Below, one piece after another: positions 16,281 through 22,924 of a stretch of 22,924 nucleotides of DNA. The stretch comes from Pedobacter sp. UBA2067 (GTDB lineage Bacteria > Bacteroidota > Bacteroidia > Sphingobacteriales > Sphingobacteriaceae). Where the stretch lies: NCBI GenBank assembly GCA_002333205.1, contig DDAD01000122.1, positions 9,285-32,208 of the forward strand. The letters are read 5' to 3'. Under the pieces are notes generated by a model. The model did not search any database, was not told where the DNA came from, and saw only the letters and a program-made list of their open reading frames with translations. The stretch's first letter is position 1, and each line of letters starts with the position of its first letter. The position numbers and the translations under genes are program-made.

Positions 16281-17252
16281 TCAGGATTGTAAGCGCTTAA
16301 TGTGGTCAAAAATCTGAACGGCATGCACCCTTGAGTTTTCAATAAACCACTTGTGCGTGTCCATACCACCACAGACTACACCTGCCAGGTAAAACCCAGG
16401 CGTACTGCTTTCCATGGTTTCCGGATTGTACACCGGGCAATTGGCCACATCACCCGATAGCTCCAGCCCCAGGTTCTTTAGCAGCTTGAAGTCCGGCGTA
16501 TAGCCAGTGGTGGCAATAACAAAGTCGTTGTCCAGCACCACCTCGCCTTCCGGCGTTTGTATGTGTACCGTGTCTGGCTCAATGGAAGTCAGCGTAGATC
16601 CGAAATAAACCTTAATGGCACCTTCCTTAATCCGGTTCTCGATGTCTGGGCGCACCCAGTATTTCACATAAGATCCAATCTCCTGCCCACGGATCACCAA
16701 GGTCACCTGCGCACCCTTACGGTAGGTTTCCAGTGCCGCGTCAATCGCAGAGTTATTCGCACCCACAACCACCACGCGCTGAAAAGCGTACTGATGTGGA
16801 TCTTTATAATAATGGGTAACTTTTGGCAGATCCTCACCCGGAATATTCATTAGTACCGGCACATCATAAAACCCCGTAGAAACGATCACGTATCTGGTTT
16901 TATACTGCCGCTTCGCGGTCTTTACCTCAAACAGACCATCCTCCTTTTTCTGAACACCCTCTACCTTTTCGAAAAGGTGAATGTTCAGCGAGAACTTTTC
17001 TGCAACCCGGCGATAATATTCGACCGCCTCATTGCGGTTCGGCTTCGGATTGATACTTACAAAAGGGACATCACCGATTTCCAAACGCTGCGAAGTCGAA
17101 AAGAAAGTCATAAACACCGGGTAGTTGTATAAACTGTTCACCAGTGCACCCTTCTCCACAATAACGTAACTTAAACCCGCTTTCTTCGCTTCTATCGCAC
17201 ATGCCATCCCTATCGGACCGGCACCTATAATCAGGACATCGTAATCTACCAT
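16281..17252 (-). CDS. ypdA: YpdA/Bdr-family FAD/NADPH oxidoreductase, putative bacillithiol disulfide reductase
   Basis: A 323-residue soluble flavoprotein of the thioredoxin-reductase-like fold. The FAD site is GAGPIG (10-15), the NAD(P)H site is GANNSA (164-169), and the second FAD contact is ATTGYTPD near residue 250. Segments such as NSLYNYPVFMTFFSTS (39-54) are shared with the YpdA family. There is no CxxC disulfide pair, so it is not a thioredoxin reductase. The family reduces bacillithiol disulfide with NADPH. Unusually, residue 14 is Ile where the firmicute enzymes have the Cys proposed to be redox active (GPCG); a Cys is present at 18. The gene lies 7 nt after a persulfide dioxygenase-rhodanese gene, which fits a role in recycling a low-molecular-weight thiol. 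Family call strong, reaction inferred. Confidence 0.82.
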   Translation of the reverse strand: MVDYDVLIIGAGPIGMACAIEAKKAGLSYVIVEKGALVNSLYNYPVFMTFFSTSQRLEIGDVPFVSINPKPNRNEAVEYYRRVAEKFSLNIHLFEKVEGVQKKEDGLFEVKTAKRQYKTRYVIVSTGFYDVPVLMNIPGEDLPKVTHYYKDPHQYAFQRVVVVGANNSAIDAALETYRKGAQVTLVIRGQEIGSYVKYWVRPDIENRIKEGAIKVYFGSTLTSIEPDTVHIQTPEGEVVLDNDFVIATTGYTPDFKLLKNLGLELSGDVANCPVYNPETMESSTPGFYLAGVVCGGMDTHKWFIENSRVHAVQIFDHIKRLQS

Positions 17253-17259
17253 ATGTATA

Positions 17260-18675
17260 TTAGCTTTTCATCGCTTTCGAAGGACAAGCAAAATCCGTGC
17301 GCGTTAAGCCGGTGTTCTTCAAAGCACCATAACCACCTGCGATATCCACAACGTTATCCACACCTCTTGCTTTTAGAATAGAGGCCGCGATCATGGAACG
17401 GTAACCACCAGCACAGTGTATGTAATACTGCTGATCGGGTTTAAGTGTTCTCGTCCAGTCATTGATGTAATCCAATGGCCTGGCTAGTGTCATTTCAAGA
17501 TGCTCCGACTCATACTCTCCCGGTTTGCGAACATCAAGCACATTGATGGAAGCATCTGCCGAGGCAATGGCTTCAAAGTCGTCTGCGGAGATGGAAACAA
17601 TAGTATCCACATCACGGCCACTTGCCTTCCATGCTTCCATACCGCCTTCCAGATACCCAACCGTATTGTCATAACCTACACGACTCAACCGCGTGATGGC
17701 TTCTTCCTCGCGGCCGGCTTCTGTTACCAACAAAATTGGCTGCTGAAGATCGGTGATCAGACTGCCTACCCATGGTGCAAACTGCCCACCCAGGCCAATG
17801 TTAATCGACGACGGAATAAATCCTTTAGCAAAGACCTGTGGGTCCCGCACATCAAGTACCAATGCGCCGGTCTCGTTGGCCATAAGCTCGAACACTTCCG
17901 GTGTCAGCGCCTTCATGCCTTTTTCCATCACCTCCTCAAAACGTGCATATCCCTGCTTATTTATTGCAGCATTCTTTGCGAAGTACTGTGGTGGTGGTAA
18001 AATCCCGTCTGTTACTTCATGTATAAAAGTTTCCCGATCCGCAGCTTTCAAGGCATAATTAACCTGCTTCTGGTTCCCCAAAGTATCAAAAGTCTCCTTG
18101 CTCATGTTTTTACCACAAGCCGAGCCTGCGCCATGTGCCGGATAAACCAGTACATCATCCGGCAGCACCAGGATCTTAGCATGTACAGAGTCATATAGTG
18201 TTCCTGCCATATCTGCTGCAGTAAGCTCACCCTGCTGCGCCAGATCCGGCCGGCCTACGTCACCAATAAATAAGGTATCGCCAGTAAAGATGCAGTATGG
18301 TTTACCAGCGGCATCCTTTAACAAGTAAGTGGTAGACTCGGGCGTATGCCCTGGGGTATGCAGTACCGTAATGGAGATCTCTCCGATATGAAAAATTTCA
18401 GCATCCTGCGCAATGTGCGCCTTGAAGTTCGTTTCTGCCGTTGGCCCGTAAACAATAGTCGCATCTGCACGTAGTGCTAGATCAACGTGCCCAGACACAA
18501 AATCCGCATGAAAATGCGTTTCAAAAATATACTTGATCCTGGCATTGTCCTTTTCTGCACGCTGCAGATAAGCATCAACTTCCCGCAGCGGATCTATGAT
18601 CGCAGCCTCACCATTGCTTTCAATGTAGTATGCTGCTTCTGCAAGACAACCGGTATAAATCTGTTCTATTTTCAT
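17260..18675 (-). CDS. Persulfide dioxygenase fused to two rhodanese domains (CstB-like)
   Basis: A 471-residue cytosolic three-domain enzyme for sulfide/persulfide detoxification. Residues 1-240 are a metallo-beta-lactamase-fold persulfide dioxygenase: THFHADFVSGH (53-63), HTPGH (106-110) and GDTLFIGDVGRPDL (132-145). By comparison with human ETHE1 the iron ligands are His54, His110 and Asp133. The first rhodanese domain (about 258-355) lacks its active cysteine: the loop reads LLVTEAGRE. The second (about 363-460) is intact, with Cys421 in HCAGGYRS. This layout, dioxygenase plus dead rhodanese plus live rhodanese, is that of Staphylococcus CstB, which turns thiol persulfides into thiosulfate. 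No signal peptide. It is the first gene of a pair with the YpdA-like reductase, and a promoter match lies about 125 nt upstream. Confidence 0.88.
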   Translation of the reverse strand: MKIEQIYTGCLAEAAYYIESNGEAAIIDPLREVDAYLQRAEKDNARIKYIFETHFHADFVSGHVDLALRADATIVYGPTAETNFKAHIAQDAEIFHIGEISITVLHTPGHTPESTTYLLKDAAGKPYCIFTGDTLFIGDVGRPDLAQQGELTAADMAGTLYDSVHAKILVLPDDVLVYPAHGAGSACGKNMSKETFDTLGNQKQVNYALKAADRETFIHEVTDGILPPPQYFAKNAAINKQGYARFEEVMEKGMKALTPEVFELMANETGALVLDVRDPQVFAKGFIPSSINIGLGGQFAPWVGSLITDLQQPILLVTEAGREEEAITRLSRVGYDNTVGYLEGGMEAWKASGRDVDTIVSISADDFEAIASADASINVLDVRKPGEYESEHLEMTLARPLDYINDWTRTLKPDQQYYIHCAGGYRSMIAASILKARGVDNVVDIAGGYGALKNTGLTRTDFACPSKAMKS

Positions 18676-18800
18676 CGACGTATAATTATTTTTCAGCGCT
18701 GAGAACCAAGATTCTCTGCTACTTATATGCTATTTAAAATTCTTAAATCAACCGGCTTTTCCTGTCGGTTTCAAATCCCCGCAATGGTACGATCCACCTT
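18676..18800 (-). other. Probable structured leader of the persulfide dioxygenase transcript
   Basis: If the promoter at 18801-18829 is used, the message has a leader of about 120 nt. It holds two small inverted repeats: AACCGAC/GCCGGTT (18770-18750 on the minus strand, one A-C mismatch, 7-nt loop) and GAGAAT/GTTCTC (18716-18701, one wobble pair, 4-nt loop). Neither is followed by a clean T-tract. I do not recognise a known riboswitch, and the folds may be chance. Confidence 0.3.
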
Positions 18801-18829
18801 CAAAATTACGGCTTCTTAAACGAAGCAAA
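18801..18829 (-). promoter_or_regulatory. Probable promoter of the persulfide dioxygenase-ypdA operon
   Basis: On the minus strand, TTTG (18829-18826) is followed after 17 nt by TAATTTTG (18808-18801). Both elements match the phylum consensus (TTTG and TAnnTTTG) exactly; the spacer is at the short end of the usual range. It lies just after the asparaginase stop (18841), and a 5-bp inverted repeat GCTTC/GAAGC (18811-18826) falls in the spacer, where a regulator could bind or which may be chance. Confidence 0.6.
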
Positions 18830-18840
18830 CATGACCTGCA

Positions 18841-19863
18841 TCACAATGTGCGTGTAAGTTCCCCACGTAACGACTGCTCCATTAAAGTCCGGAGTTCAGC
18901 CTTATCCAAACCTTTCCCCAGCAAAAACATCAGCTTGGTGATGGTTGCTTCAAAAGTCATATCATACCCACTCAGAATACCCATTTGCTGGAGTTTCCTA
19001 CTGGTCTCATACTTCCCAAGTTCTACAGAACCTGCCTGACACTGGGAGATATCCACGATGATCTTACCTTGATCTGCAGCTTCCTGCAAGCAATTCAGAA
19101 ACCAGGGTGCGGTACTGGTGTTGCCAGCACCAAATGTTTCCAGCACAATGGCATCCAGTGAAGAGGTCGTGATCGCCTCCACTGCAGCCTTGCTGATCCC
19201 GGGGTACAACTTCAATACACCGATATTTGTATTCAGTTTATCGTTCACCAGAAAGGTTCCCGAAGATGGTTCTTGTATATAGTTGTTAAAGAATTCAAGA
19301 TTCACACCTGCTTCGGCAAGTAAGGGATAGTTCGGCGACTGGAAGGCCTCAAACTTATCAGAGTCGTACTTAATCGATCGGTTTCCGCGGAACAGTTGAA
19401 AGTCGAAGTAAATACATACTTCCGGAACCCGTGCCACACCGTTCTTTCTGGTGGCCGCAATTTCGAGCGCAGTGATCAGATTCTCCTTTGCATCTGTGCG
19501 GATTTCTCCAATCGGCAACTGGGAGCCAGTCAACACGACAGGCTTTGCGAGGTTTTCCAGCATAAAACTTAATGCCGAGGCCGTGTAGGCCATGGTATCA
19601 GAGCCATGCAGAATTACAAAACCGTCAAAAGCATCGTAGTTCTTTTCAATAATCCGGGCAAGTGCTATCCATACCTGTGCATCCATATTGGAAGAATCCA
19701 GAATGGGATCAAAAGAATGTACTTCCAGATCGTAATTCAACCTGGCCAACTCCGGCACATTTTGCTGGATCTGCCCAAAGTCAAAAGGAATTAGTGTACC
19801 CTTATGCGGGTCATTAACCATCCCGATGGTACCACCGGTGTAGATGATCAGAATCTTCGTCAT
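18841..19863 (-). CDS. ansA: Type I (cytosolic) L-asparaginase
   Basis: A 340-residue enzyme that hydrolyses L-asparagine to aspartate and ammonia. The nucleophile motif YTGGTIGM (8-15, catalytic Thr12) and the second catalytic motif HGSDTM (86-91, Thr90 with Asp89) are complete; most relatives have Thr rather than Ser at position 88. The segment RGNRSIKYDSDKFEAFQSPN marks the type I subgroup. There is no signal peptide, so it is the cytosolic, housekeeping form rather than the periplasmic type II. It begins 3 nt after the tatD stop, so the two are co-transcribed. The possibility that it acts on glutamine or as an archaeal-type GatD-like protein is low given its length and motifs. Confidence 0.92.
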   Translation of the reverse strand: MTKILIIYTGGTIGMVNDPHKGTLIPFDFGQIQQNVPELARLNYDLEVHSFDPILDSSNMDAQVWIALARIIEKNYDAFDGFVILHGSDTMAYTASALSFMLENLAKPVVLTGSQLPIGEIRTDAKENLITALEIAATRKNGVARVPEVCIYFDFQLFRGNRSIKYDSDKFEAFQSPNYPLLAEAGVNLEFFNNYIQEPSSGTFLVNDKLNTNIGVLKLYPGISKAAVEAITTSSLDAIVLETFGAGNTSTAPWFLNCLQEAADQGKIIVDISQCQAGSVELGKYETSRKLQQMGILSGYDMTFEATITKLMFLLGKGLDKAELRTLMEQSLRGELTRTL

Positions 19864-19866
19864 CTG

Positions 19867-20637
19867 CTATTGAATGTTAAATATTTTACGCGAATTTGCC
19901 GTCGTAATCTTCGCAACTTCTTCCAGAGAAAGCTGGTAAATCTCGGCTACTTTTTTCGCAATATGGATCAGGTAACTGCTTTCATTTGGCTTGCCTCGAT
20001 AAGGCACCGGTGCAAGATACGGACTGTCGGTTTCCAGCACAATATGCTCCAGTGGAATGTCATATAACACCAAATCCAAACCTGCCTTTTTGTAGGTCAG
20101 CACCCCACCTATACCGAGGTAAAAACCAAGGTCTATACACCGTTTTGCCTGTTCAAGATTCCCAGTGAAGCAGTGTAATATACCGAACAGCTTTTCATCC
20201 TTATGTTGCTCCAATACTTCAAACACCTCATCGAAAGCTTCCCTGCAATGGATCACAATCGGCAGACCCATCTCCTTTGCCCAACCAATCTGAATAGCAA
20301 AAGCTTCCTGCTGAAATTTGAGTGTGCTTTTATCCCAGTACAGGTCAATCCCGATCTCCCCGATCGCATAGATCTTACGGGCAGGAATGCTGGCTTTAAT
20401 TTCAGCTAAAACAGCAGGATAATCTTCACGAACTTCACAGGGGTGTAAGCCCGACATGGCGAAACAATTTTCAGGATAACGGCTTACTAGCTCATCAATC
20501 CTGGCAATGGAAGCTACATCTACATTGGGTAGAAATAGGCGGTGTATGCCTTGGTCAAAACAACGTTGAAGCAGTGCCGCCTGCTTTACTTCATCCGTTT
20601 CATAATATAAATGGGTATGCGTATCTGTTAAAAGCAT
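19867..20637 (-). CDS. tatD: TatD-family metal-dependent hydrolase (putative DNase)
   Basis: A 256-residue cytosolic amidohydrolase-fold protein. Metal-binding residues are in place: DTHTHL (5-10), Glu in AIGEIGID (about 91-98), His in IVIHCRE, His in ILHCFTG, and Asp in LETDSPYLAP, followed by the family-typical PYRGKPNESSY. Family members have been described as magnesium-dependent 3'-5' exodeoxyribonucleases involved in DNA repair; the substrate here is not shown. Full length. Only one in-frame Met precedes the first metal motif, so the start at 20637 is firm. It opens a two-gene unit with ansA and lies just past the terminator of the GH92 gene, leaving only about 14 nt of free upstream sequence. 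Confidence 0.92.
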   Translation of the reverse strand: MLLTDTHTHLYYETDEVKQAALLQRCFDQGIHRLFLPNVDVASIARIDELVSRYPENCFAMSGLHPCEVREDYPAVLAEIKASIPARKIYAIGEIGIDLYWDKSTLKFQQEAFAIQIGWAKEMGLPIVIHCREAFDEVFEVLEQHKDEKLFGILHCFTGNLEQAKRCIDLGFYLGIGGVLTYKKAGLDLVLYDIPLEHIVLETDSPYLAPVPYRGKPNESSYLIHIAKKVAEIYQLSLEEVAKITTANSRKIFNIQ

Positions 20638-20641
20638 GAAA

Positions 20642-20649
20642 CAAAGCTA
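20642..20649 (-). promoter_or_regulatory. Weak candidate -7 element for tatD
   Basis: TAGCTTTG on the minus strand is an exact TAnnTTTG match only 4 nt before the tatD ATG, which would give a leaderless or nearly leaderless message. The expected -33 site would lie inside the GH92 terminator loop and reads GAAA, not TTTG. It is recorded because the tatD-ansA unit otherwise has no visible promoter. Confidence 0.2.
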
Positions 20650-20651
20650 AC

Positions 20652-20682
20652 AAAAAAAGAGGGCCTCTTTTCAGGGCCCTCT
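20652..20682 (-). terminator. Intrinsic terminator of the GH92 gene
   Basis: On the minus strand AGAGGGCC (20682-20675) pairs perfectly with GGCCCTCT (20665-20658) across a 9-nt loop, and the stem runs straight into seven T residues (20658-20652). This is a textbook Rho-independent terminator, 35 nt past the GH92 stop codon and 14 nt before tatD. It has no T-tract for plus-strand transcripts. Confidence 0.93.
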
Positions 20683-20717
20683 GCTAATCACCATAAAAAT
20701 GATTCAGGTATTACATG

Positions 20718-22924
20718 CTATTTGTGTGTGTTTTCTGTTGAGAACGAGTACGGGAAATCTGCCTCGCTGGTTCCTCTTTTCTTATTCGGAGTTGCAGTCA
20801 TGTCGAAATCCAATACTGCACCTTTTTGAAGCTCCGTATGGTTTAACCAAAGTTTAGAATATGGTTTACCATTAATTTTCAGTCCATTTACATAGCGGTT
20901 TTCATCACTGTTTTTTGGCGCATTGATCACCAATGTCTTGCCATTTTCCAATGTCAGGGTCACCTTCTTAAACAACGGTGCACCCAATACATATTCATTC
21001 ACCGCAGGTGTAACCGGATAGAAGCCCATCGAAGAGAATACGTACCATGCAGAAGTCTGACCGTTATCCTCATCACCACAGTAACCATCAGGTGTTGCCG
21101 CGTACATTCTGTCCATGGTTTCTCTCACCCAATACTGTGTTTTCCATGGTGCTCCACCATAGTTGTATAAGTAGATCATGTGTTGAATCGGCTGATTACC
21201 GTGTGCATACTGACCCATGTTTGCAATCTGCATTTCACGGATCTCGTGGATCACCCCACCATAAGCACTCTCATCAAATACCGGTGGTAAAGAGAATACC
21301 GAATCCAGTTTCATTACGAACTTATCCTTGCCACCCATCAGTTTTGCAAGTCCTGCTACGTCATGGAACACCGACCAGGTATAGTGCCAGCTGTTACCTT
21401 CGGTAAAGGCACCACCCCATTTAAAAGGACTGAAAGGTGATTGGAAGCTACCGTCCTTGTTTTTACCGCGCATCAAGCCAGATGATGGATCGAACAGGTT
21501 CTTGTAGTTCATGCTACGCTTTGCATAAATGCCAATTTCACTTTCCGGTTTGCCCAACGCACGACCTAAATTATAGATCGCAAAATCGTCATAAGCATAT
21601 TCTAAGGTCTTTGCCGCATTCTCATGAATACCCGCATCGAAAGGCACATAACCCAGTTCATTATAGAACTTCACGCCATCACGACCAACTGCTGCCATAG
21701 GACCAGTATTGTTTGCACCTTTCTTTAAGGCCTCCCATAAGGTCTCAATGTCGTAGCCACGCAAACCTTTAATGTAAGCATCACTTACTACAGAAGCAGA
21801 GTTGTTACCAACCATGATGTTGGCGTAAGATGGACTGCTCCACTCCGGCAACCAACCACCTTCTTTGTAGTCGTTGAGCAGGCCTTCCTGCATCTCTTTG
21901 TTGATCGAAGGATAAACCAGGTTCAGGAATGGATATAGTGCCCGGAAAGTATCCCAGAAACCGGTACCTGCGAACATATATCCAGGAAGCACCTTGCCGT
22001 TATATGGGCTCCAGTGAACGATCTTATCGTTGGCATCAAGTTCATAAAGTTTGTTCGGGAAGAACACCGTACGGTACAATGTAGAATAGAAAGTACGTGT
22101 CTGATCTATCGTACCACCCTCAACATTTATCCGGCTCAAAGTTTTATTCCATATTGCTTTAGCCTTTGCTTTAGTCGCATCGAAGTTATCGTTTGCAAGC
22201 TCACGCTTTAAACTGATGTCCGCCTGCTCAAAACTGATGAAAGAAGAAGCAATTCTTGCAACGACCTGCTCACCTTTTTTGGTGTTGAAACCAACAACAG
22301 CTCCTACGTGATCGCTTTCAATTTCTAAACCATCTTTAAGATCTTTCTTGCTCCAGGTCTTTGATAGTTTGAAATCCTTATCGAAGTAGATTACAAAGTA
22401 GTTCTTGAAGTTATCTGGCAATGGTCCTCTTGCAAATTTCTTGGTATAGCCAATAATCTTTCTTTCTGAGGGAATGATCTTCACGTAAGAACCTTTGTCT
22501 AACGCATCAATCACGATATAAGCACTATCCGTTTTCGGGAAAGTGAAGCGAAACTGCGCAGCGCGTTCTGTAGGTGTAATTTCTGTGGTTACATCTGCAT
22601 CTGCAAGGTACACGCTGTAGTAGTAAGGCGTCGCTTTTTCTGCTTTGTGACTAAACCAGCTTGCACGCTCATCCTGGTCAAATCTCAACTTACCGGTAAC
22701 CGGCATAATAGCAAACTGACCGTAGTCATTCATCCATGGCGAGGGTTGATGCGTTTGCTTAAATCCGCGGATCTTGTCTGCATCATAGGTATAGGTCCAG
22801 CCATCGCCCATTTTACCCGTTTGCGGGGTCCAAAAGTTCATGCCCCATGGCACGGCAACTGCCGGATAGGTGTTACCGTTAGACAATGATGGCTTCGACA
22901 TGGAGCCCATCAATGGGTTTACAT
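20718..22924 (-). CDS. GH92 alpha-mannosidase, C-terminal part (5' end outside window)
   Basis: A glycoside hydrolase family 92 enzyme, a calcium-dependent exo-alpha-mannosidase trimming N-glycan or yeast mannan-type chains, usually in the periplasm. The frame is open to the right edge: the first visible residues VNPLMGS correspond to the conserved VNPFIGT near the N-terminus of the mature protein, so only a signal peptide and a few residues are missing. 734 residues are visible. GNTYPAVAVPWGMNFWTPQT and the FTEGNSWHYTW and GDEDNGQTSAWYVFSSMGF segments are GH92 signatures; the Glu and Asp residues in the last two are the likely catalytic acid and base, from memory of characterised members. 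No other mannan gene is visible, so its partner genes lie beyond the edge or it acts alone. It has its own terminator. Confidence 0.92.
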   Translation of the reverse strand, partial: VNPLMGSMSKPSLSNGNTYPAVAVPWGMNFWTPQTGKMGDGWTYTYDADKIRGFKQTHQPSPWMNDYGQFAIMPVTGKLRFDQDERASWFSHKAEKATPYYYSVYLADADVTTEITPTERAAQFRFTFPKTDSAYIVIDALDKGSYVKIIPSERKIIGYTKKFARGPLPDNFKNYFVIYFDKDFKLSKTWSKKDLKDGLEIESDHVGAVVGFNTKKGEQVVARIASSFISFEQADISLKRELANDNFDATKAKAKAIWNKTLSRINVEGGTIDQTRTFYSTLYRTVFFPNKLYELDANDKIVHWSPYNGKVLPGYMFAGTGFWDTFRALYPFLNLVYPSINKEMQEGLLNDYKEGGWLPEWSSPSYANIMVGNNSASVVSDAYIKGLRGYDIETLWEALKKGANNTGPMAAVGRDGVKFYNELGYVPFDAGIHENAAKTLEYAYDDFAIYNLGRALGKPESEIGIYAKRSMNYKNLFDPSSGLMRGKNKDGSFQSPFSPFKWGGAFTEGNSWHYTWSVFHDVAGLAKLMGGKDKFVMKLDSVFSLPPVFDESAYGGVIHEIREMQIANMGQYAHGNQPIQHMIYLYNYGGAPWKTQYWVRETMDRMYAATPDGYCGDEDNGQTSAWYVFSSMGFYPVTPAVNEYVLGAPLFKKVTLTLENGKTLVINAPKNSDENRYVNGLKINGKPYSKLWLNHTELQKGAVLDFDMTATPNKKRGTSEADFPYSFSTENTHK

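Noticed and set aside
17500..18000. Open frame of 166 codons on the plus strand opposite the persulfide dioxygenase gene.
   Set aside because: The minus-strand protein has clear domains and motifs across the same interval; the plus-strand product is rich in Cys/His/Arg with no recognisable domain, as expected for an antisense shadow.
18750..18770. Hairpin AACCGAC/GCCGGTT as a terminator for ansA.
   Set aside because: The stem is short with an A-C mismatch on the transcribed strand, the following sequence is not a T-tract, and it lies downstream of a good promoter match for the next gene.
22908..22913. TTG or ATG near 22910 as the true start of the GH92 gene.
   Set aside because: The frame stays open to the window edge and the upstream codons give VNP, part of the conserved VNPFIG-type GH92 motif, so the real start is outside the window.
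1..22924. CRISPR arrays, insertion sequences, tRNA or rRNA genes, phage genes.
   Set aside because: No regularly spaced repeats, transposase or integrase frames, or RNA-gene signatures were seen; the genes are of uniform style and strand, with no sign of recent insertion.

Overview
The window comes from a member of Bacteroidota, most likely a Sphingobacteriaceae (Pedobacter-like) chromosome. The reasons are a SusC/SusD pair, several lipoproteins with a Cys-Lys-Lys type start, A-rich regions before start codons instead of clear Shine-Dalgarno sites, and promoters of the TTTG / TAnnTTTG type. The genus is inference. Every gene I can support is on the minus strand, so transcription runs from high to low coordinates. 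No RNA genes, insertion sequences, phage genes or CRISPR arrays were seen.

Positions 14216 down to 1 hold a starch/maltodextrin utilisation locus. In transcription order it contains a SusC TonB-dependent transporter, a SusD lipoprotein, a SusE-type starch-binding lipoprotein, a strong hairpin terminator/attenuator, a SusA-like neopullulanase (GH13), beta-phosphoglucomutase, a GH65 maltose phosphorylase, a second exported GH13 amylase, an SLC45-type MFS maltose/maltodextrin permease, and the start of one more lipoprotein that leaves the window. The enzymes are packed with 1-4 bp overlaps or gaps of a few bases. The implied route is: capture and import at the outer membrane by SusCDE, cutting in the periplasm by the two GH13 enzymes, uptake of maltose by the MFS carrier, phosphorolysis in the cytosol to glucose plus beta-glucose-1-phosphate, then conversion to glucose-6-phosphate. 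A LacI-family regulator (14217-15227) lies just upstream of susC. Between them is a 30-bp dyad made of two abutting LacI-type operators, directly next to a good promoter match.

Positions 15243-18840 hold a long-chain polyprenyl diphosphate synthase (probably for the menaquinone side chain, possibly co-transcribed with lacI), and a two-gene thiol/sulfur module. The module consists of a persulfide dioxygenase fused to two rhodanese domains (CstB-like) and a YpdA/Bdr-type bacillithiol disulfide reductase.

Positions 18841-22924 hold a tatD-ansA pair (TatD metal-dependent hydrolase and type I L-asparaginase) and, past a clear intrinsic terminator, the 3' part of a GH92 alpha-mannosidase gene that runs off the right edge.

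Most of this is recognisable biology. The points most worth a second look are the tandem LacI operator/promoter arrangement at susC, the attenuator that separates binding-protein genes from enzyme genes, and the bacillithiol-persulfide gene pair, whose YpdA homologue has isoleucine where the firmicute enzymes carry their proposed redox cysteine.
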